Positions 8,991 to 16,940 are shown, counted from the first letter of the stretch. The stretch: DNA of 64,000 nucleotides from Caenimonas soli (GCF_013155545.1 NZ_JABJVV010000001.1:620001-684000), one strand, 5' to 3'. The notes: generated by a model not told the origin, from the letters alone. Numbers and translations are program-made.

Positions 8991-10010
8991 TTATTTCTCG
9001 CAGATGGCTATGACGCGGGCTGGGCTACCACTTCCAATGACGAGGGGGAGCGCGCCTGCGACGAGGGTGCAGCTGTCGGGCTTGGCCGAAGCGATCGAAC
9101 CCAGGTTGGTGGCGTTTTCTATGAACTTCCAGTCCCGCTGCAAGCCGCGCACGTGCGATGCATAGATATGCCCGGTAAAGCTTGCGTCAGCGCCGGCCTG
9201 GCCCTCGCCAGAGTCGATGCCAATGTTGTCGATCGCGATTCCATTGATGCGGATGCCTTTCTTTTTTTCCAGATCAATCAACGCATCCACTGCCGCCTTG
9301 CTTACACCAGGGAAATTCCAGCCATTGATGTAGGGCGATGTTGAAAGATCACCTCCTTTGTAGAAGCGCGACCAGCCGGTGTTGACAACAATCCAGCTGC
9401 CGTTCTGGAGCTTGTCGGCCACCGCATTGATGTCATTGGCTGTGACGTTGTTGGGCGAGGCTTCCGAGAAGTCCATCACGCTCTTTTGCGGGCTGGGGGT
9501 GCCGCCGTTCCTGTCCAGTTGGGCCTGCACGCGTTGGCTGATGTCGACAAAGACAATTGGTCCGGTCAGGTCTGCAAGGGTCAACTGATTTTGAAACCTG
9601 CGAGGTAAAGAAGCATCGGCCTCGACCGTTCCGGGGACATTGACGTAATGGGCTGGGGCATCAATGTGTGTTCCATGGTGCTCCGCAATCGTCATATAGG
9701 ATCGATAAAAATGCCCGTCATCAAAGTGATTTTCACTGGGCTGCAATGCAACCTGCCTGAAGAAGCTGGGCACGGGCTGGCTGTGTGCATGGGGCTTGGT
9801 CAGGTCTGGCTTGGCGGGGTCACTGGCCAGAGGCGCGAAGGTCGGAATCTCGTGGGTCAGGTCAAGGTAGAGCGGTTTGGCCTTGACGTCACTAGAGAGC
9901 ACATTTGCCTGGGAACCCTCAGCCGATCCGCAAGCGGTGAGCACCGCCCCGCTGATCGCTGCGAAACCCATTGAGCCAATGACGATCATCGTTCTTGCTG
10001 TCAATTTCAT
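8991..10010 (-). CDS. cyclase family (kynurenine formamidase-like) lipoprotein
   Basis: A 339-residue member of the cyclase family (PF04199 type; metal-dependent amidohydrolase/lactonase-like fold). The hallmark HGTHIDAPAH sits at residues 112-121. The N-terminus MKLTARTMIVIGSMG has a lipobox LTAC (Cys27), so it is exported, unlike cytosolic kynurenine formamidase. The start at 10010 is set by AAGGAGACTCCG. First gene of the operon running to 4770; divergent from a LysR gene, which probably regulates it. The substrate is unknown; ring opening or closing of a lactone or amide is plausible. Confidence 0.85.
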   Translation of the reverse strand: MKLTARTMIVIGSMGFAAISGAVLTACGSAEGSQANVLSSDVKAKPLYLDLTHEIPTFAPLASDPAKPDLTKPHAHSQPVPSFFRQVALQPSENHFDDGHFYRSYMTIAEHHGTHIDAPAHYVNVPGTVEADASLPRRFQNQLTLADLTGPIVFVDISQRVQAQLDRNGGTPSPQKSVMDFSEASPNNVTANDINAVADKLQNGSWIVVNTGWSRFYKGGDLSTSPYINGWNFPGVSKAAVDALIDLEKKKGIRINGIAIDNIGIDSGEGQAGADASFTGHIYASHVRGLQRDWKFIENATNLGSIASAKPDSCTLVAGALPLVIGSGSPARVIAICEK

Positions 10011-10081
10011 CGGAGTCTCCTTCTTGGTTTGTTCGGTCGCTCCGTAGTGCGAAGCGGCAGGCGTATTACAGGACTCCCTCA

Positions 10082-10133
10082 TTCATAATACAAACGAATC
10101 TTTTCAATAAACACATTTGAACTATTCATGAAT
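10082..10133. promoter_or_regulatory. candidate LysR-type operator region between divergent operons
   Basis: In the AT-rich 117-bp gap between the cyclase-type operon and the LysR gene, TTC at 10082-10084 and GAA at 10096-10098 form a TTC-N11-GAA box, the T-N11-A pattern of LysR regulators. A second perfect 10-bp palindrome ATTCATGAAT (10124-10133) overlaps the LysR start codon. Position suits autoregulation plus control of the divergent operon. The assignment is from pattern and position only. Confidence 0.4.
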
Positions 10134-11039
10134 CTGACAGTTCGACAATTGCGCGCTTTTGTCTTGGTGGTCCAGAAAGGCAGCTTTACCGGCGCGGGCC
10201 GGGCAATGCACCTGACCCAATCGGCGGTGAGTATCCTGGTGCGGGACCTGGAGGAGGCACTGGGCTCACGCCTCATCGACCGCACTACGCGCAGCATCGC
10301 CGTTACCGCGGTGGGGCAGGAGTTCTTCGCGAGCGCGCAGCGCATCCTGGCCGATATCGAGCATGCGGTCGGCAATGTGGACAAACTCATCGCGAAGCAG
10401 CGGGGCCGCGTGGTCGTGGCCGCACCCCTGATCCTGTCGAGCACCTTCCTGCCTCCCGTCCTGGCGGCCTTCGGGCGCCTGCACCCCGGTGTTGACGTTC
10501 TGGTGCTGGACTCGTTGACGGACCAGGTTCTGCCGAACGTGCGTTCCGGCGTGGCGGATCTGGGCATCGGCACTTTCCGCAAGACGGAGGCGGATCTGTC
10601 CAGCGCTCTGCTCTTCAAGGAGCCGCTGGTGGCCGTTTACCCCAAGCGCCATGCGTTTAGCCGCGCCGCCCGGCTGGCCTGGAAGGATCTCCATGGGTGT
10701 TCCATCCTGACCCTGCGCAGTGGCAGCGTCTTCAGAGAGCTGACGCAGGCCGGGTTGGCCTCTGCCGGGTTGCCGCTGGAGCCGGCCTTCGAAGCGACCT
10801 ACAGCGGCACACTGATCGGATGGGTGAAAGCCGGCCTGGGTGTGGCTATTGTTCCGGCGCACGCCACGGCACTGGCGGATGAAAGGAGCGTTGGCTGGAA
10901 GCGCCTGGAAAAGCCCGCGATAGAACGAGAGGTCCTCATGGTGCACCGCGCCGGCGTTTCGCTGTCACCGGCGGCGCAGGCAGTCGCCGAGCACCTGCTG
11001 ACGAACAGCACGCGGGGCGCCCTCGACTCCGGCAAATAG
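10128..11039 (+). CDS. LysR-family transcriptional regulator
   Basis: A 303-residue LysR regulator. The N-terminal winged HTH reads MNLTVRQLRAFVLVVQKGSF followed by TQSAVSILVRDLEEALGSRL; the rest is the periplasmic-binding-like effector domain, with GTFRKTEADLSSALLF and a C-terminal GWVKAGLGVAIVPAHA. It is transcribed divergently from the cyclase/Bug/hydrolase/aldolase operon and most likely senses its substrate or an intermediate. The ATG at 10128 is the only sensible start. Confidence 0.93.
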   Translation: MNLTVRQLRAFVLVVQKGSFTGAGRAMHLTQSAVSILVRDLEEALGSRLIDRTTRSIAVTAVGQEFFASAQRILADIEHAVGNVDKLIAKQRGRVVVAAPLILSSTFLPPVLAAFGRLHPGVDVLVLDSLTDQVLPNVRSGVADLGIGTFRKTEADLSSALLFKEPLVAVYPKRHAFSRAARLAWKDLHGCSILTLRSGSVFRELTQAGLASAGLPLEPAFEATYSGTLIGWVKAGLGVAIVPAHATALADERSVGWKRLEKPAIEREVLMVHRAGVSLSPAAQAVAEHLLTNSTRGALDSGK

Positions 11040-11056
11040 GTTGCGGCGGAGCAACC
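11039..11056. terminator. possible terminator hairpin at the LysR stop
   Basis: GGTTGC (11039-11044) pairs with GCAACC (11051-11056) across a 6-base loop, starting on the last base of the LysR stop codon. It lies between the converging LysR and small-lipoprotein genes. There is no T-tract, so its role as an intrinsic terminator is weakly supported. Confidence 0.3.
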
Positions 11057-11062
11057 CGCCCC

Positions 11063-11212
11063 TCAATCTCCGCTAACGTTGTTGTAGCGCTCGATCTGGC
11101 ATGCGTACGATGCCTCGCCGGCGGAACACGGCGATACGGTGGACTGGCGGGGGGAAATGCCTGAGCACCCCGCCACCGCCAGAAGCAAGGCGACACTGAA
11201 TGCCTTGATCAT
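11063..11212 (-). CDS. small lipoprotein, conserved hypothetical
   Basis: A 49-residue lipoprotein: MIKAFSVALLLAVAGCSG is a signal peptide with lipobox AVAGC (Cys16). The mature part contains CSAGEASYACQIERYNNVSG, a Cys-containing tail of a type I associate with small Comamonadaceae lipoproteins. Function unknown. It follows the 112-residue coiled-coil gene by 10 bp on the same strand and is probably co-transcribed. Confidence 0.6.
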   Translation of the reverse strand: MIKAFSVALLLAVAGCSGISPRQSTVSPCSAGEASYACQIERYNNVSGD

Positions 11213-11222
11213 GATCACGGGC

Positions 11223-11561
11223 TCAGCCCATCTGGAGTTCCTTCTTGAGACTCGAGGCCTCGTCGTGAGCCCGCTGCACCGCCTGCTGCACTTTCGGGTC
11301 GACGTTGCCCGCTTTGCGGCACGCCTGCATGGCGCGATCGCCCGCCTGCTCGAGTTGCATGACGACATCGCGCAAGCGGCCTTGGTCGGCTTGCTGCTGC
11401 TGCGAACTGCACGCCTGCTGCGCCTGGCGCGCCTGCTGATGCATTGCGTCCACGGACTGGCGCACCTCGCTCGGCACCGAGCCTGACTGAACTGCCCGCT
11501 CTGCCTCGTCTGCACATTGCTCGACTCGATCGATCCGTTGCTTCACTTCACTTGGCTGCAT
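11223..11561 (-). CDS. conserved hypothetical helical protein
   Basis: A 112-residue protein, Gln/Ala/Arg-rich and almost entirely predicted helical or coiled-coil: MQPSEVKQRIDRVEQCADEA, then a QQARQAQQACSSQQQQADQG stretch. GGAGTACCTC precedes the ATG at 11561, which is preferred over longer in-frame starts. It resembles small helical proteins I associate with Comamonadaceae, often near stress genes. An inverted repeat (11638-11654) lies in its divergent promoter region. No enzymatic motif is seen. Confidence 0.65.
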   Translation of the reverse strand: MQPSEVKQRIDRVEQCADEAERAVQSGSVPSEVRQSVDAMHQQARQAQQACSSQQQQADQGRLRDVVMQLEQAGDRAMQACRKAGNVDPKVQQAVQRAHDEASSLKKELQMG

Positions 11562-11637
11562 GAGGTACTCCTTCATCAGAAAATTCAAGCGTACGCACCC
11601 CGCCGCAAAGACCAAGCCGACTCGTGCCTACTCGCGT

Positions 11638-11654
11638 GTAGGACAACTACCTAC
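11638..11654. promoter_or_regulatory. inverted repeat GTAGG-N7-CCTAC
   Basis: Perfect 5-bp arms GTAGG and CCTAC flank ACAACTA in the 125-bp gap between the minus-strand helical-protein gene and psuG. The 9-mer TGTAGGACA within it recurs upstream of the Hsp20 gene (52518-52526), and the 10-mer AACTACCTAC recurs at 57757-57766. It could be the binding site of a shared stress regulator. Confidence 0.4.
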
Positions 11655-11686
11655 GGCCTTAGACTAGCTACACAGAAAGCATAGCC

Positions 11687-12619
11687 ATGACCAACCTTGC
11701 CCACTCCTGGTTGATCCGCAGCGCGCCTGTGGCCGCCGCACAGGCCGCCGGCCGCCCGGTCGTCGCGCTGGAATCAACCATCATCGCCCACGGCATGCCC
11801 TATCCCGAGAACGTTCGCACTGCGCGCGAAGTGGAGGCCGTGATCCGCGGCCTGGGAGCCGAGCCCGCCACCATCGCGCTGATGGCCGGGCGAATCCGCA
11901 TCGGCCTTTCGGATGACGAGCTGGAGCTGCTAGGCCGCTCCGGCCAGGCGCACAAAGTCAGCCGCCGCGACCTCCCGGCCGTGTTGGCAAGCGGCGAACT
12001 CGGCGCCACCACCGTGGCCGGCACGATGATATGTGCGGCGCTGGCGGGCATCGAGGTCTTCGTCACCGGCGGCATTGGCGGCGTACACCGCGGCGCGCAG
12101 GAGACCTTCGACATCTCGGCCGACCTGCAGGAACTGGCGAAAACCTCGGTGGCGGTGGTGTGCGCGGGCGCAAAGTCGATCCTGGACATCGGGCTCACGC
12201 TGGAGTACCTGGAAACGCACGGCGTGCCGGTGCTCAGTTGCGAGCAGGACAACTTCGCCGCGTTCTACACGCGCGACAGCGGCTTTCGCGCGGACTTCAG
12301 GCTGGACGACGCGGCGCAGCAGGCAATCTTCATCCGCACCAAGTGGGACCTGGGCCTCGCGGGCGGCGTGGTCCTGAGCACGCCGGTGCCGGAAGCGGCG
12401 GCGATGGCGCGTGGGGAGATCGACGCGCTGACGGAGCAGGCGCTCTCCGAGGCCAAGGAGCAAGGAATCACCGGCAAGGCCGTGACACCCTTTTTGCTGG
12501 GTCGCATCAAGGCGCTGACGGGCGGACGCAGCCTGGCGACCAACATCGCGCTGGTGAAACACAACGCCGAGGTGGGGGCCAGGCTGGCGCTGGCGTTGGC
12601 ACAGGCGGCGGTCCATTGA
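11687..12619 (+). CDS. psuG: pseudouridine-5'-phosphate glycosidase
   Basis: A 310-residue PsuG. It reversibly cleaves the C-glycosidic bond of pseudouridine 5'-phosphate to uracil and ribose 5-phosphate, using Mn2+ and an active-site lysine. Family signatures are [17 protein letters not shown] near the N-terminus, [37 protein letters not shown], and the late [13 protein letters not shown]. Length is typical. The usual partner pseudouridine kinase (PsuK) and a nucleoside transporter are not adjacent; the gene appears monocistronic. Confidence 0.93.
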   Translation: MTNLAHSWLIRSAPVAAAQAAGRPVVALESTIIAHGMPYPENVRTAREVEAVIRGLGAEPATIALMAGRIRIGLSDDELELLGRSGQAHKVSRRDLPAVLASGELGATTVAGTMICAALAGIEVFVTGGIGGVHRGAQETFDISADLQELAKTSVAVVCAGAKSILDIGLTLEYLETHGVPVLSCEQDNFAAFYTRDSGFRADFRLDDAAQQAIFIRTKWDLGLAGGVVLSTPVPEAAAMARGEIDALTEQALSEAKEQGITGKAVTPFLLGRIKALTGGRSLATNIALVKHNAEVGARLALALAQAAVH

Positions 12620-12661
12620 GCGAGTAAGGCCGAATCCCCCTGCGTTGGCAAGGTCTCCATC

Positions 12662-12682
12662 ATGCAACTACAGTTGTTGCAT
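12662..12682. promoter_or_regulatory. 21-bp palindrome overlapping the Rrf2 start codon (candidate autoregulatory operator)
   Basis: The 21 bases beginning ATGCAAC and ending GTTGCAT form a near-perfect palindrome (9 of 10 pairs match around a central A). It overlaps the ATG of the Rrf2-family gene (12681). Rrf2 regulators commonly bind such dyads in their own promoters, so it is the likely operator for the Rrf2-reductase operon. It would cover the ribosome-binding region as well as promoter DNA. Confidence 0.6.
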
Positions 12683-13142
12683 GAAACGAGACAGTCGATT
12701 ATCCGGTGTGCTGCATTGCCTGCTGCACATGGCCGAGTTGGATGGCCCGGCAACTTCCGAGTCCCTGGCTGCCGCCATGCACACCAACCCTGTGGTGGTG
12801 CGGCGACTGATGGCCGGGCTGCGCGATGCCGGGTTTGTGGCATCGGCGAAAGGCCACGGGGGTGGCTGGGTGCTTTCCTGTCCCCTGGAGCACGTCACCC
12901 TGCGAGACATCCACGAGGCCGTGGGCTCGCCCGATCTGCTGGCTGTGGGCCATCGCGAGCAGAACCCGACCTGCCTGGTCGAACAGGCGGTGAATGCCGC
13001 GCTGGAAGACGCCTACCGCCAGGCGGAAGAACTCCTCCTGGCGCGCCTGGGCACGGTCACTCTCTCGGCGCTGTCGAAGGATTTCCACCGTCGCATGGCC
13101 AGCGGCCACCACAGCCTCGAGGAGATATCACATGGAATTTGA
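12681..13142 (+). CDS. Rrf2-family transcriptional regulator
   Basis: A 153-residue Rrf2 regulator: wHTH MKRDSRLSGVLHCLLHMAEL with TSESLAAAMHTNPVVVRRLM as recognition region, then a GGGWVLSCPLEHVTLRDIHE wing and dimerisation helix. It has only one Cys in the sensor region (QNPTCLVEQ), so an Fe-S cluster of the three-Cys type is unlikely; thiol or small-electrophile sensing is possible. It overlaps the reductase gene by 11 bp, so the two are translationally coupled. The start at 12681 lies inside a palindrome. Confidence 0.9.
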   Translation: MKRDSRLSGVLHCLLHMAELDGPATSESLAAAMHTNPVVVRRLMAGLRDAGFVASAKGHGGGWVLSCPLEHVTLRDIHEAVGSPDLLAVGHREQNPTCLVEQAVNAALEDAYRQAEELLLARLGTVTLSALSKDFHRRMASGHHSLEEISHGI

Positions 13143-14016
13143 CGCAGTCGTCGTTGGTGGAAGTTTCGCCGGGCTGTCCGCAGCGCTGCAACTGGCGCGG
13201 GCCAGGAGGCAGGTCGCCGTGATCGACAGTGGCCTGCGCAGGAATCGTTTTGCGCAGGTCTCGCATGGTTTTCTGGCTCAGGACGGACGGCCCCCGTCCG
13301 AAATCCACGCGGAAGCCAAGCGCCAGCTGCTGAGGTATCCGGCCGTGCGGTGGCTGGAGGGCGCGGCGCACGCCGTCCGCAGGAGCGGAAAGTCGTTCGA
13401 GGTAGTCACCGACCAGGGGGCGCAGCGCTCGAGGCGAATCGTTCTTGCCACAGGCGTGGCCGATCAACTGCCGGACGTGCCGGGGCTGCGCGAACGCTGG
13501 GGCAAATCGGTGTTCCATTGCCCCTACTGCCACGGCTATGAGCTCCGAAACGGCCACATCGGCGTGTTGGCAGTGGGGCCGGTGTCCATCCACCAGGCTA
13601 TGCTGCTGCCGGACTGGGGAGCGGTCACCCTGTTCTTGAACGACGCGCTGACGCTGGACGCCGATCAGGAGCAAGCATTAGCGGCGCGCGGCGTGAGGAT
13701 CGAGCGCGCACGAGTGGTCCGGGTGGCGGGGCGCGCGGCAATACAGCTGGAGGGACAGCGGGAGGTTGAACTGGACGGTATTTTCACGGCCAGCCTCACG
13801 CAACCTGCCAGCCCACTGGCTGAGCAGCTCGGTTGCGAATTCGATCACGGCCCACTGGGCCCCTTCGTAAAGACTGGTGCGCAACAAGAGACCACCGTCC
13901 CGGGCGTGTTCGCCTGCGGGGACCTCGCCCGAGCGGCTGGCAATATTGCGGTCGCCGTGGGAGACGGCGCCGTAGCGGGTTCGGCCGCGCACCGCTCGCT
14001 GATTTTCGAGCCGTAG
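13132..14016 (+). CDS. NAD(P)/FAD-dependent oxidoreductase, thioredoxin-reductase-like
   Basis: A 294-residue flavoprotein. It has the N-terminal FAD motif VVVGGSFAGLSAALQLARAR, the redox motif CPYCHGYE (CxxC) in the middle, and C-terminal GVFACGDLARAAGNIAVAVG. The usual GxGxxA/G NAD(P)-binding motif after the CxxC is degenerate (IGVLAVGPVSIHQAML), a feature of this thioredoxin-reductase-like subgroup. It probably reduces a disulfide or small electrophile under control of the overlapping Rrf2 gene. Confidence 0.88.
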   Translation: MEFDAVVVGGSFAGLSAALQLARARRQVAVIDSGLRRNRFAQVSHGFLAQDGRPPSEIHAEAKRQLLRYPAVRWLEGAAHAVRRSGKSFEVVTDQGAQRSRRIVLATGVADQLPDVPGLRERWGKSVFHCPYCHGYELRNGHIGVLAVGPVSIHQAMLLPDWGAVTLFLNDALTLDADQEQALAARGVRIERARVVRVAGRAAIQLEGQREVELDGIFTASLTQPASPLAEQLGCEFDHGPLGPFVKTGAQQETTVPGVFACGDLARAAGNIAVAVGDGAVAGSAAHRSLIFEP

Positions 14017-14037
14017 TGTGAACAAATGTGTCACAGT

Positions 14038-14060
14038 CTTCACGCGGCCTTTGCGTGAAG
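14038..14060. terminator. 8-bp perfect hairpin downstream of the reductase gene
   Basis: CTTCACGC (14038-14045) and GCGTGAAG (14053-14060) are perfectly complementary around a 7-base loop, 21 bp after the reductase stop. Just before it, TGTGA and TCACA (14017-14035) form another inverted repeat with a 9-base spacer. The hairpin is a plausible transcript end, although no clear T-tract follows. Confidence 0.45.
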
Positions 14061-14128
14061 CCGTCATCTTCCCTGCCCTGCTCCCCGTTGAAGCAGTAAC
14101 CGGCCCAGAAGGCGGAGGAGGTGCCAAA

Positions 14129-14335
14129 ATGATCCAGACCAGACCCAGCCCCTATCTGCTGCGTTTCAAATCGCTGTTCGAGAACGGACCCGGGTACGCC
14201 TTCCCTTGCGATGACAGGGGCCGGGTGGACCTGGATGGCCTGAGCGAGAGCGCCCGCAACGACTACTTGTATGCCCGAGCGATGATAGGCCGCGAGCTTG
14301 CCGCCCCTGCGGTGGAGGCCGGCGACCTGCATTGA
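14129..14335 (+). CDS. small conserved hypothetical protein
   Basis: A 68-residue protein starting MIQTRPSPYLLRFKSLFENG with a strong Shine-Dalgarno (GGCGGAGGAGGTG). It contains FPCDDRGRVDLDGLSESARN and DYLYARAMIGRELAAPAV, typical of a short family I associate with Comamonadaceae and related Burkholderiales. Function unknown. It ends 2 bp before the next gene, so the two are probably co-transcribed. Confidence 0.65.
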   Translation: MIQTRPSPYLLRFKSLFENGPGYAFPCDDRGRVDLDGLSESARNDYLYARAMIGRELAAPAVEAGDLH

Positions 14336-14337
14336 CA

Positions 14338-14793
14338 ATGTCCCCCATGCCCGGCACATCGTTCCTGAGGTTTTGGGCGCCCGGCCTGGTTGCGCTGGGC
14401 GCGATGCTGTCGACCTGCGAAGACTCGCCGGCCGACCCGCGAAACGTCGAGCAGCAACTGCAGGGCACGTGGCTGAGGGAGTACGCGATGCACGGCATGA
14501 AAGCACGGCGCATCCTGACGCTCCAGCTGGACGGTTCGTTTCGCGAAAGGGTTCGGGTCGTTGATGGAGCCGGCGCCGTTACCCAGTACGACCATGAGGG
14601 AACCTGGCTCTACGACGGCACCAACCTGAAGCGCAAGTACACGCTGATGAACGGCGAACCGCCTTCGCGCCTGAACCTGCCGTTTGCCACCTTCCAGATT
14701 TCCTTCGAAAGCAACGACGAATTTCTTGGCATCGACCACATTCGCGGCCACCGGGTCCACTACCGGCGGGTGGCGCCGGAAACGCAGCCCTAA
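14338..14793 (+). CDS. hypothetical exported protein, lipocalin-like strand pattern
   Basis: A 151-residue protein with a hydrophobic N-terminus (SFLRFWAPGLVALGAMLSTC), probably a signal or lipoprotein-type leader. The body contains LQGTWLREYAMHGMKARRIL, LDGSFRERVRVVDGAGAV, and HEGTWLYDGTNLKRKYTLMN: alternating G-T-W strands as in lipocalin-like or META-type beta-barrels. No catalytic motif. Starts 2 bp after the upstream small gene and overlaps the convergent KTSC gene by 4 bp. Confidence 0.6.
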   Translation: MSPMPGTSFLRFWAPGLVALGAMLSTCEDSPADPRNVEQQLQGTWLREYAMHGMKARRILTLQLDGSFRERVRVVDGAGAVTQYDHEGTWLYDGTNLKRKYTLMNGEPPSRLNLPFATFQISFESNDEFLGIDHIRGHRVHYRRVAPETQP

Positions 14794-15014
14794 GGCGTTC
14801 GCGTCATCGGAGTGCCCTTGGGATATTCGTCCGCGATCCGGTCCTCCCAGTAGGTCGCCGGGTTCGGTGCGCTGCAAAGCCGCCGGTACACCTCTTCCGG
14901 AACATGCTTGTACGCCAGGATGGACTTGTTTTCCCAGTGCAGATCCAGCTGCCGCGGCGCGGGGTCGTACTCCGCCTTCTTGATGCGACCGCTTGTGAAT
15001 ACCTTCGTGAGCAT
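14790..15014 (-). CDS. KTSC-domain protein
   Basis: A 74-residue protein matching the KTSC domain: RIKKAEYDPAPRQLDLHWEN, then AYKHVPEEVYRRLCSAPNPA and YWEDRIADEYP. KTSC domains occur alone or fused to lysyl-tRNA synthetases and nucleases; function is unknown. The start MLTKVF at 15014 is preferred because GGGAG lies upstream. It converges with the preceding exported-protein gene. Confidence 0.75.
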   Translation of the reverse strand: MLTKVFTSGRIKKAEYDPAPRQLDLHWENKSILAYKHVPEEVYRRLCSAPNPATYWEDRIADEYPKGTPMTRTP

Positions 15015-15087
15015 GATTGGCGACTCCCGCGAACAGCTACCAGAGTGCATGGAAGCTGCCTGTGCCCCAGTTTACAACGCGGGGAGC

Positions 15088-15813
15088 CTAGCGCGAGCGC
15101 ACCATCGTCGTCGTCAGTGAGTAGCGGCCCCTGGGATAGACGGAGCGCGTCACCAGCACGACGGCGCTGGCGGGATCGCGGTATTTTCGCAAGACCTTGA
15201 GGCCGGTGGATCCGTCCTCAGCCCGCAGCCGCCGCGCAATTTCGCCCTCCACCGCGCAGGCGGAGACGGTCTGCTCCACGGTGCCGATGCGGCGGCCGTA
15301 GGTTTCCTCGATCAGGTCGCAAAACAGCTTGCCGGGATACTTCGCGGCAAGCTTGGGCAAGCCCTCGTAGTGGGTATCGACGAAAGCATCGGTCCAGCCC
15401 AGGGGCAAAGCGGCGCCCTCCTCGCGCCGGGTCAGGCCGATGTGGATCCATCGCGAGCCGGGCGGACACCCCAGTTCGCGCGCCGTTGCCACGTCCAGAA
15501 CCACGTGCCCGGTTTCCTCGATCTTGCGCTGCGCCGTCTGCGCGAGCGACACCAGATCGTCCAGGGTGGCCAGCGACTGCGTGAATGAGCCCACCGCAGG
15601 CAGCGCTTCGACCATGGTGCCGCGGTTGCGGCGCCGCGATACCAGCCCCATCTCCTGCATTTCCTTCAAGGCTGCGCGGATGGTGTTGCGGCTGGCGCCG
15701 TACTCGTCCATCAACTGCAATTCGGTCGGCAGCAAAGCGCCGACCGGCAACTCGCCCGAGGTGACCTTGCCGACCAGGTGCTGGGCGATCTGCTGGTAGC
15801 GGGTAACGGTCAC
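15088..15813 (-). CDS. GntR-family (HutC/UTRA) transcriptional regulator
   Basis: A 241-residue regulator with a GTG start. N-terminal wHTH TVTRYQQIAQHLVGKVTSGE then YGASRNTIRAALKEMQEMGL, followed by a UTRA effector domain (GLTRREEGAALPLGWTDAFV, RKYRDPASAVVLVTRSVYPR). It is divergent from the Bug receptor and D-tartrate dehydratase-like gene and probably represses them, releasing upon binding the substrate. A candidate operator overlaps the promoter at 15865-15909. Confidence 0.92.
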   Translation of the reverse strand: MTVTRYQQIAQHLVGKVTSGELPVGALLPTELQLMDEYGASRNTIRAALKEMQEMGLVSRRRNRGTMVEALPAVGSFTQSLATLDDLVSLAQTAQRKIEETGHVVLDVATARELGCPPGSRWIHIGLTRREEGAALPLGWTDAFVDTHYEGLPKLAAKYPGKLFCDLIEETYGRRIGTVEQTVSACAVEGEIARRLRAEDGSTGLKVLRKYRDPASAVVLVTRSVYPRGRYSLTTTMVRSR

Positions 15814-15864
15814 GATATAGGCGCCTGTGCGAGGGAGATGCGGGCAAGTCTAACAACCCGTTGC

Positions 15865-15909
15865 TTGACAGCGGTAAGGCCCGCGCCTTAGTATATGTAC
15901 CAACATATA
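15865..15909 (+). promoter_or_regulatory. sigma70-type promoter with overlapping GntR-type operator
   Basis: A consensus -35 TTGACA (15865-15870) is followed after 18 bp by TAGTAT (15889-15894). Overlapping and just downstream is the perfect inverted repeat TATATGT-ACCA-ACATATA (15892-15909), in the TRAP-free gap between the divergent GntR and Bug genes. An operator on the -10 element would let the GntR protein block transcription of the Bug/dehydratase operon. Confidence 0.6.
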
Positions 15910-15941
15910 AATAGACGGTATTTATTCAAGGATACGACTTC

Positions 15942-16928
15942 ATGCTCCCTCGCAGATCCCTGTTGATTCACTCCCTGGCCGCCGTCCTGGCGCTGCCTTC
16001 GCCGGCCCTGGCGCAAGGTGCGGCCGATAACTTCCCCACCAAGCCCGTCACCATCATCGTTCCGTTCACGCCCGGCCAGTCGGGCGACGTCCTGGCGCGG
16101 GTACTGGCCGACGGCCTCACCAAGCTGTGGGGCAAGGCTGTCATCGTCGACAACAAGGGCGGCTCCGGAGGCACGGTGGGCAGCAAGATCGCCGCCGCAG
16201 CCGCGGCCGACGGCTACACGCTGTTGCTGGGATCGAGCGGCCCCATGGCCATCGCACCCAATCTCTACAAGAACACGGGCTACGACCCGCGCAAGGACTT
16301 CACGCCCATCATGAATGTGGCCGGGGTCGCGCAGTTGCTGGTGGTGCCGGCGGAGTCGAAATACAAGACCGTGGCCGAGTTTGTGGCGGGCGCGAAGGCT
16401 GCGCCCGGCAAGCTGAGTTACGGCTCCGGTGGCGCCGGATCCACCCAGCACCTGACGATGGAGATGTTCAAGCAGCGCGCCGGCGTCCACATCCTGCATG
16501 TGCCGTACCGCGGCTCCGCCCCTGCGTACACCGACATGTTCGGCGGCCAGATCGACGCGCTGTTCGATTCGCAGCCCGGCGTGCTGCCGTTTATCGCCTC
16601 CGGCAAGGCGCGGGTCCTGGCCGTGTCCACGCCCAAACGGGTACCCTCCCTGCCGGATATTCCGACGCTGGCCGAGAGCGGCTACCCCGGCTTCGACGTG
16701 CTGGGCTGGCTGGGCATCGTGGCACCCAAGGGGCTCGACCCGGCGATCCGCAACAAGATCAATGCCGACCTGAAGAAGGTCATGGCCACCGACGAGGTCA
16801 AGGCGCGCTTCGCCACGCTGGGCATGCTGCCCGTGGGCGGCAGCCCCGAAGACTTCGCCACCTACCTCGACAGCGAGCTGAAGAAATGGGGCGCCGTGAT
16901 CAAGACGGGCTCCATCGCCGTCGAATAA
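15942..16928 (+). CDS. Bug/TctC-family substrate-binding protein
   Basis: A 328-residue periplasmic receptor: signal peptide MLPRRSLLIHSLAAVLALPS ending PALAQ, then FPTKPVTIIVPFTPGQSGDV, GKAVIVDNKGGSGG, the HVPYRGSAPAYTDMFGGQID loop and C-terminal GGSPEDFATYLDSELKKWG. It is 12 bp upstream of the D-tartrate dehydratase-like gene, which suggests that the bound ligand is tartrate or a similar hydroxy-dicarboxylate (inference). No membrane components are nearby. Confidence 0.93.
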   Translation: MLPRRSLLIHSLAAVLALPSPALAQGAADNFPTKPVTIIVPFTPGQSGDVLARVLADGLTKLWGKAVIVDNKGGSGGTVGSKIAAAAAADGYTLLLGSSGPMAIAPNLYKNTGYDPRKDFTPIMNVAGVAQLLVVPAESKYKTVAEFVAGAKAAPGKLSYGSGGAGSTQHLTMEMFKQRAGVHILHVPYRGSAPAYTDMFGGQIDALFDSQPGVLPFIASGKARVLAVSTPKRVPSLPDIPTLAESGYPGFDVLGWLGIVAPKGLDPAIRNKINADLKKVMATDEVKARFATLGMLPVGGSPEDFATYLDSELKKWGAVIKTGSIAVE

Positions 16929-16940
16929 GCGGCCAATTCC

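Noticed and set aside
14017-14035. TGTGA-N9-TCACA as a CRP site
   Set aside because: CRP sites have a 6-bp spacer; the 9-bp spacing and position after the stop codon do not fit.
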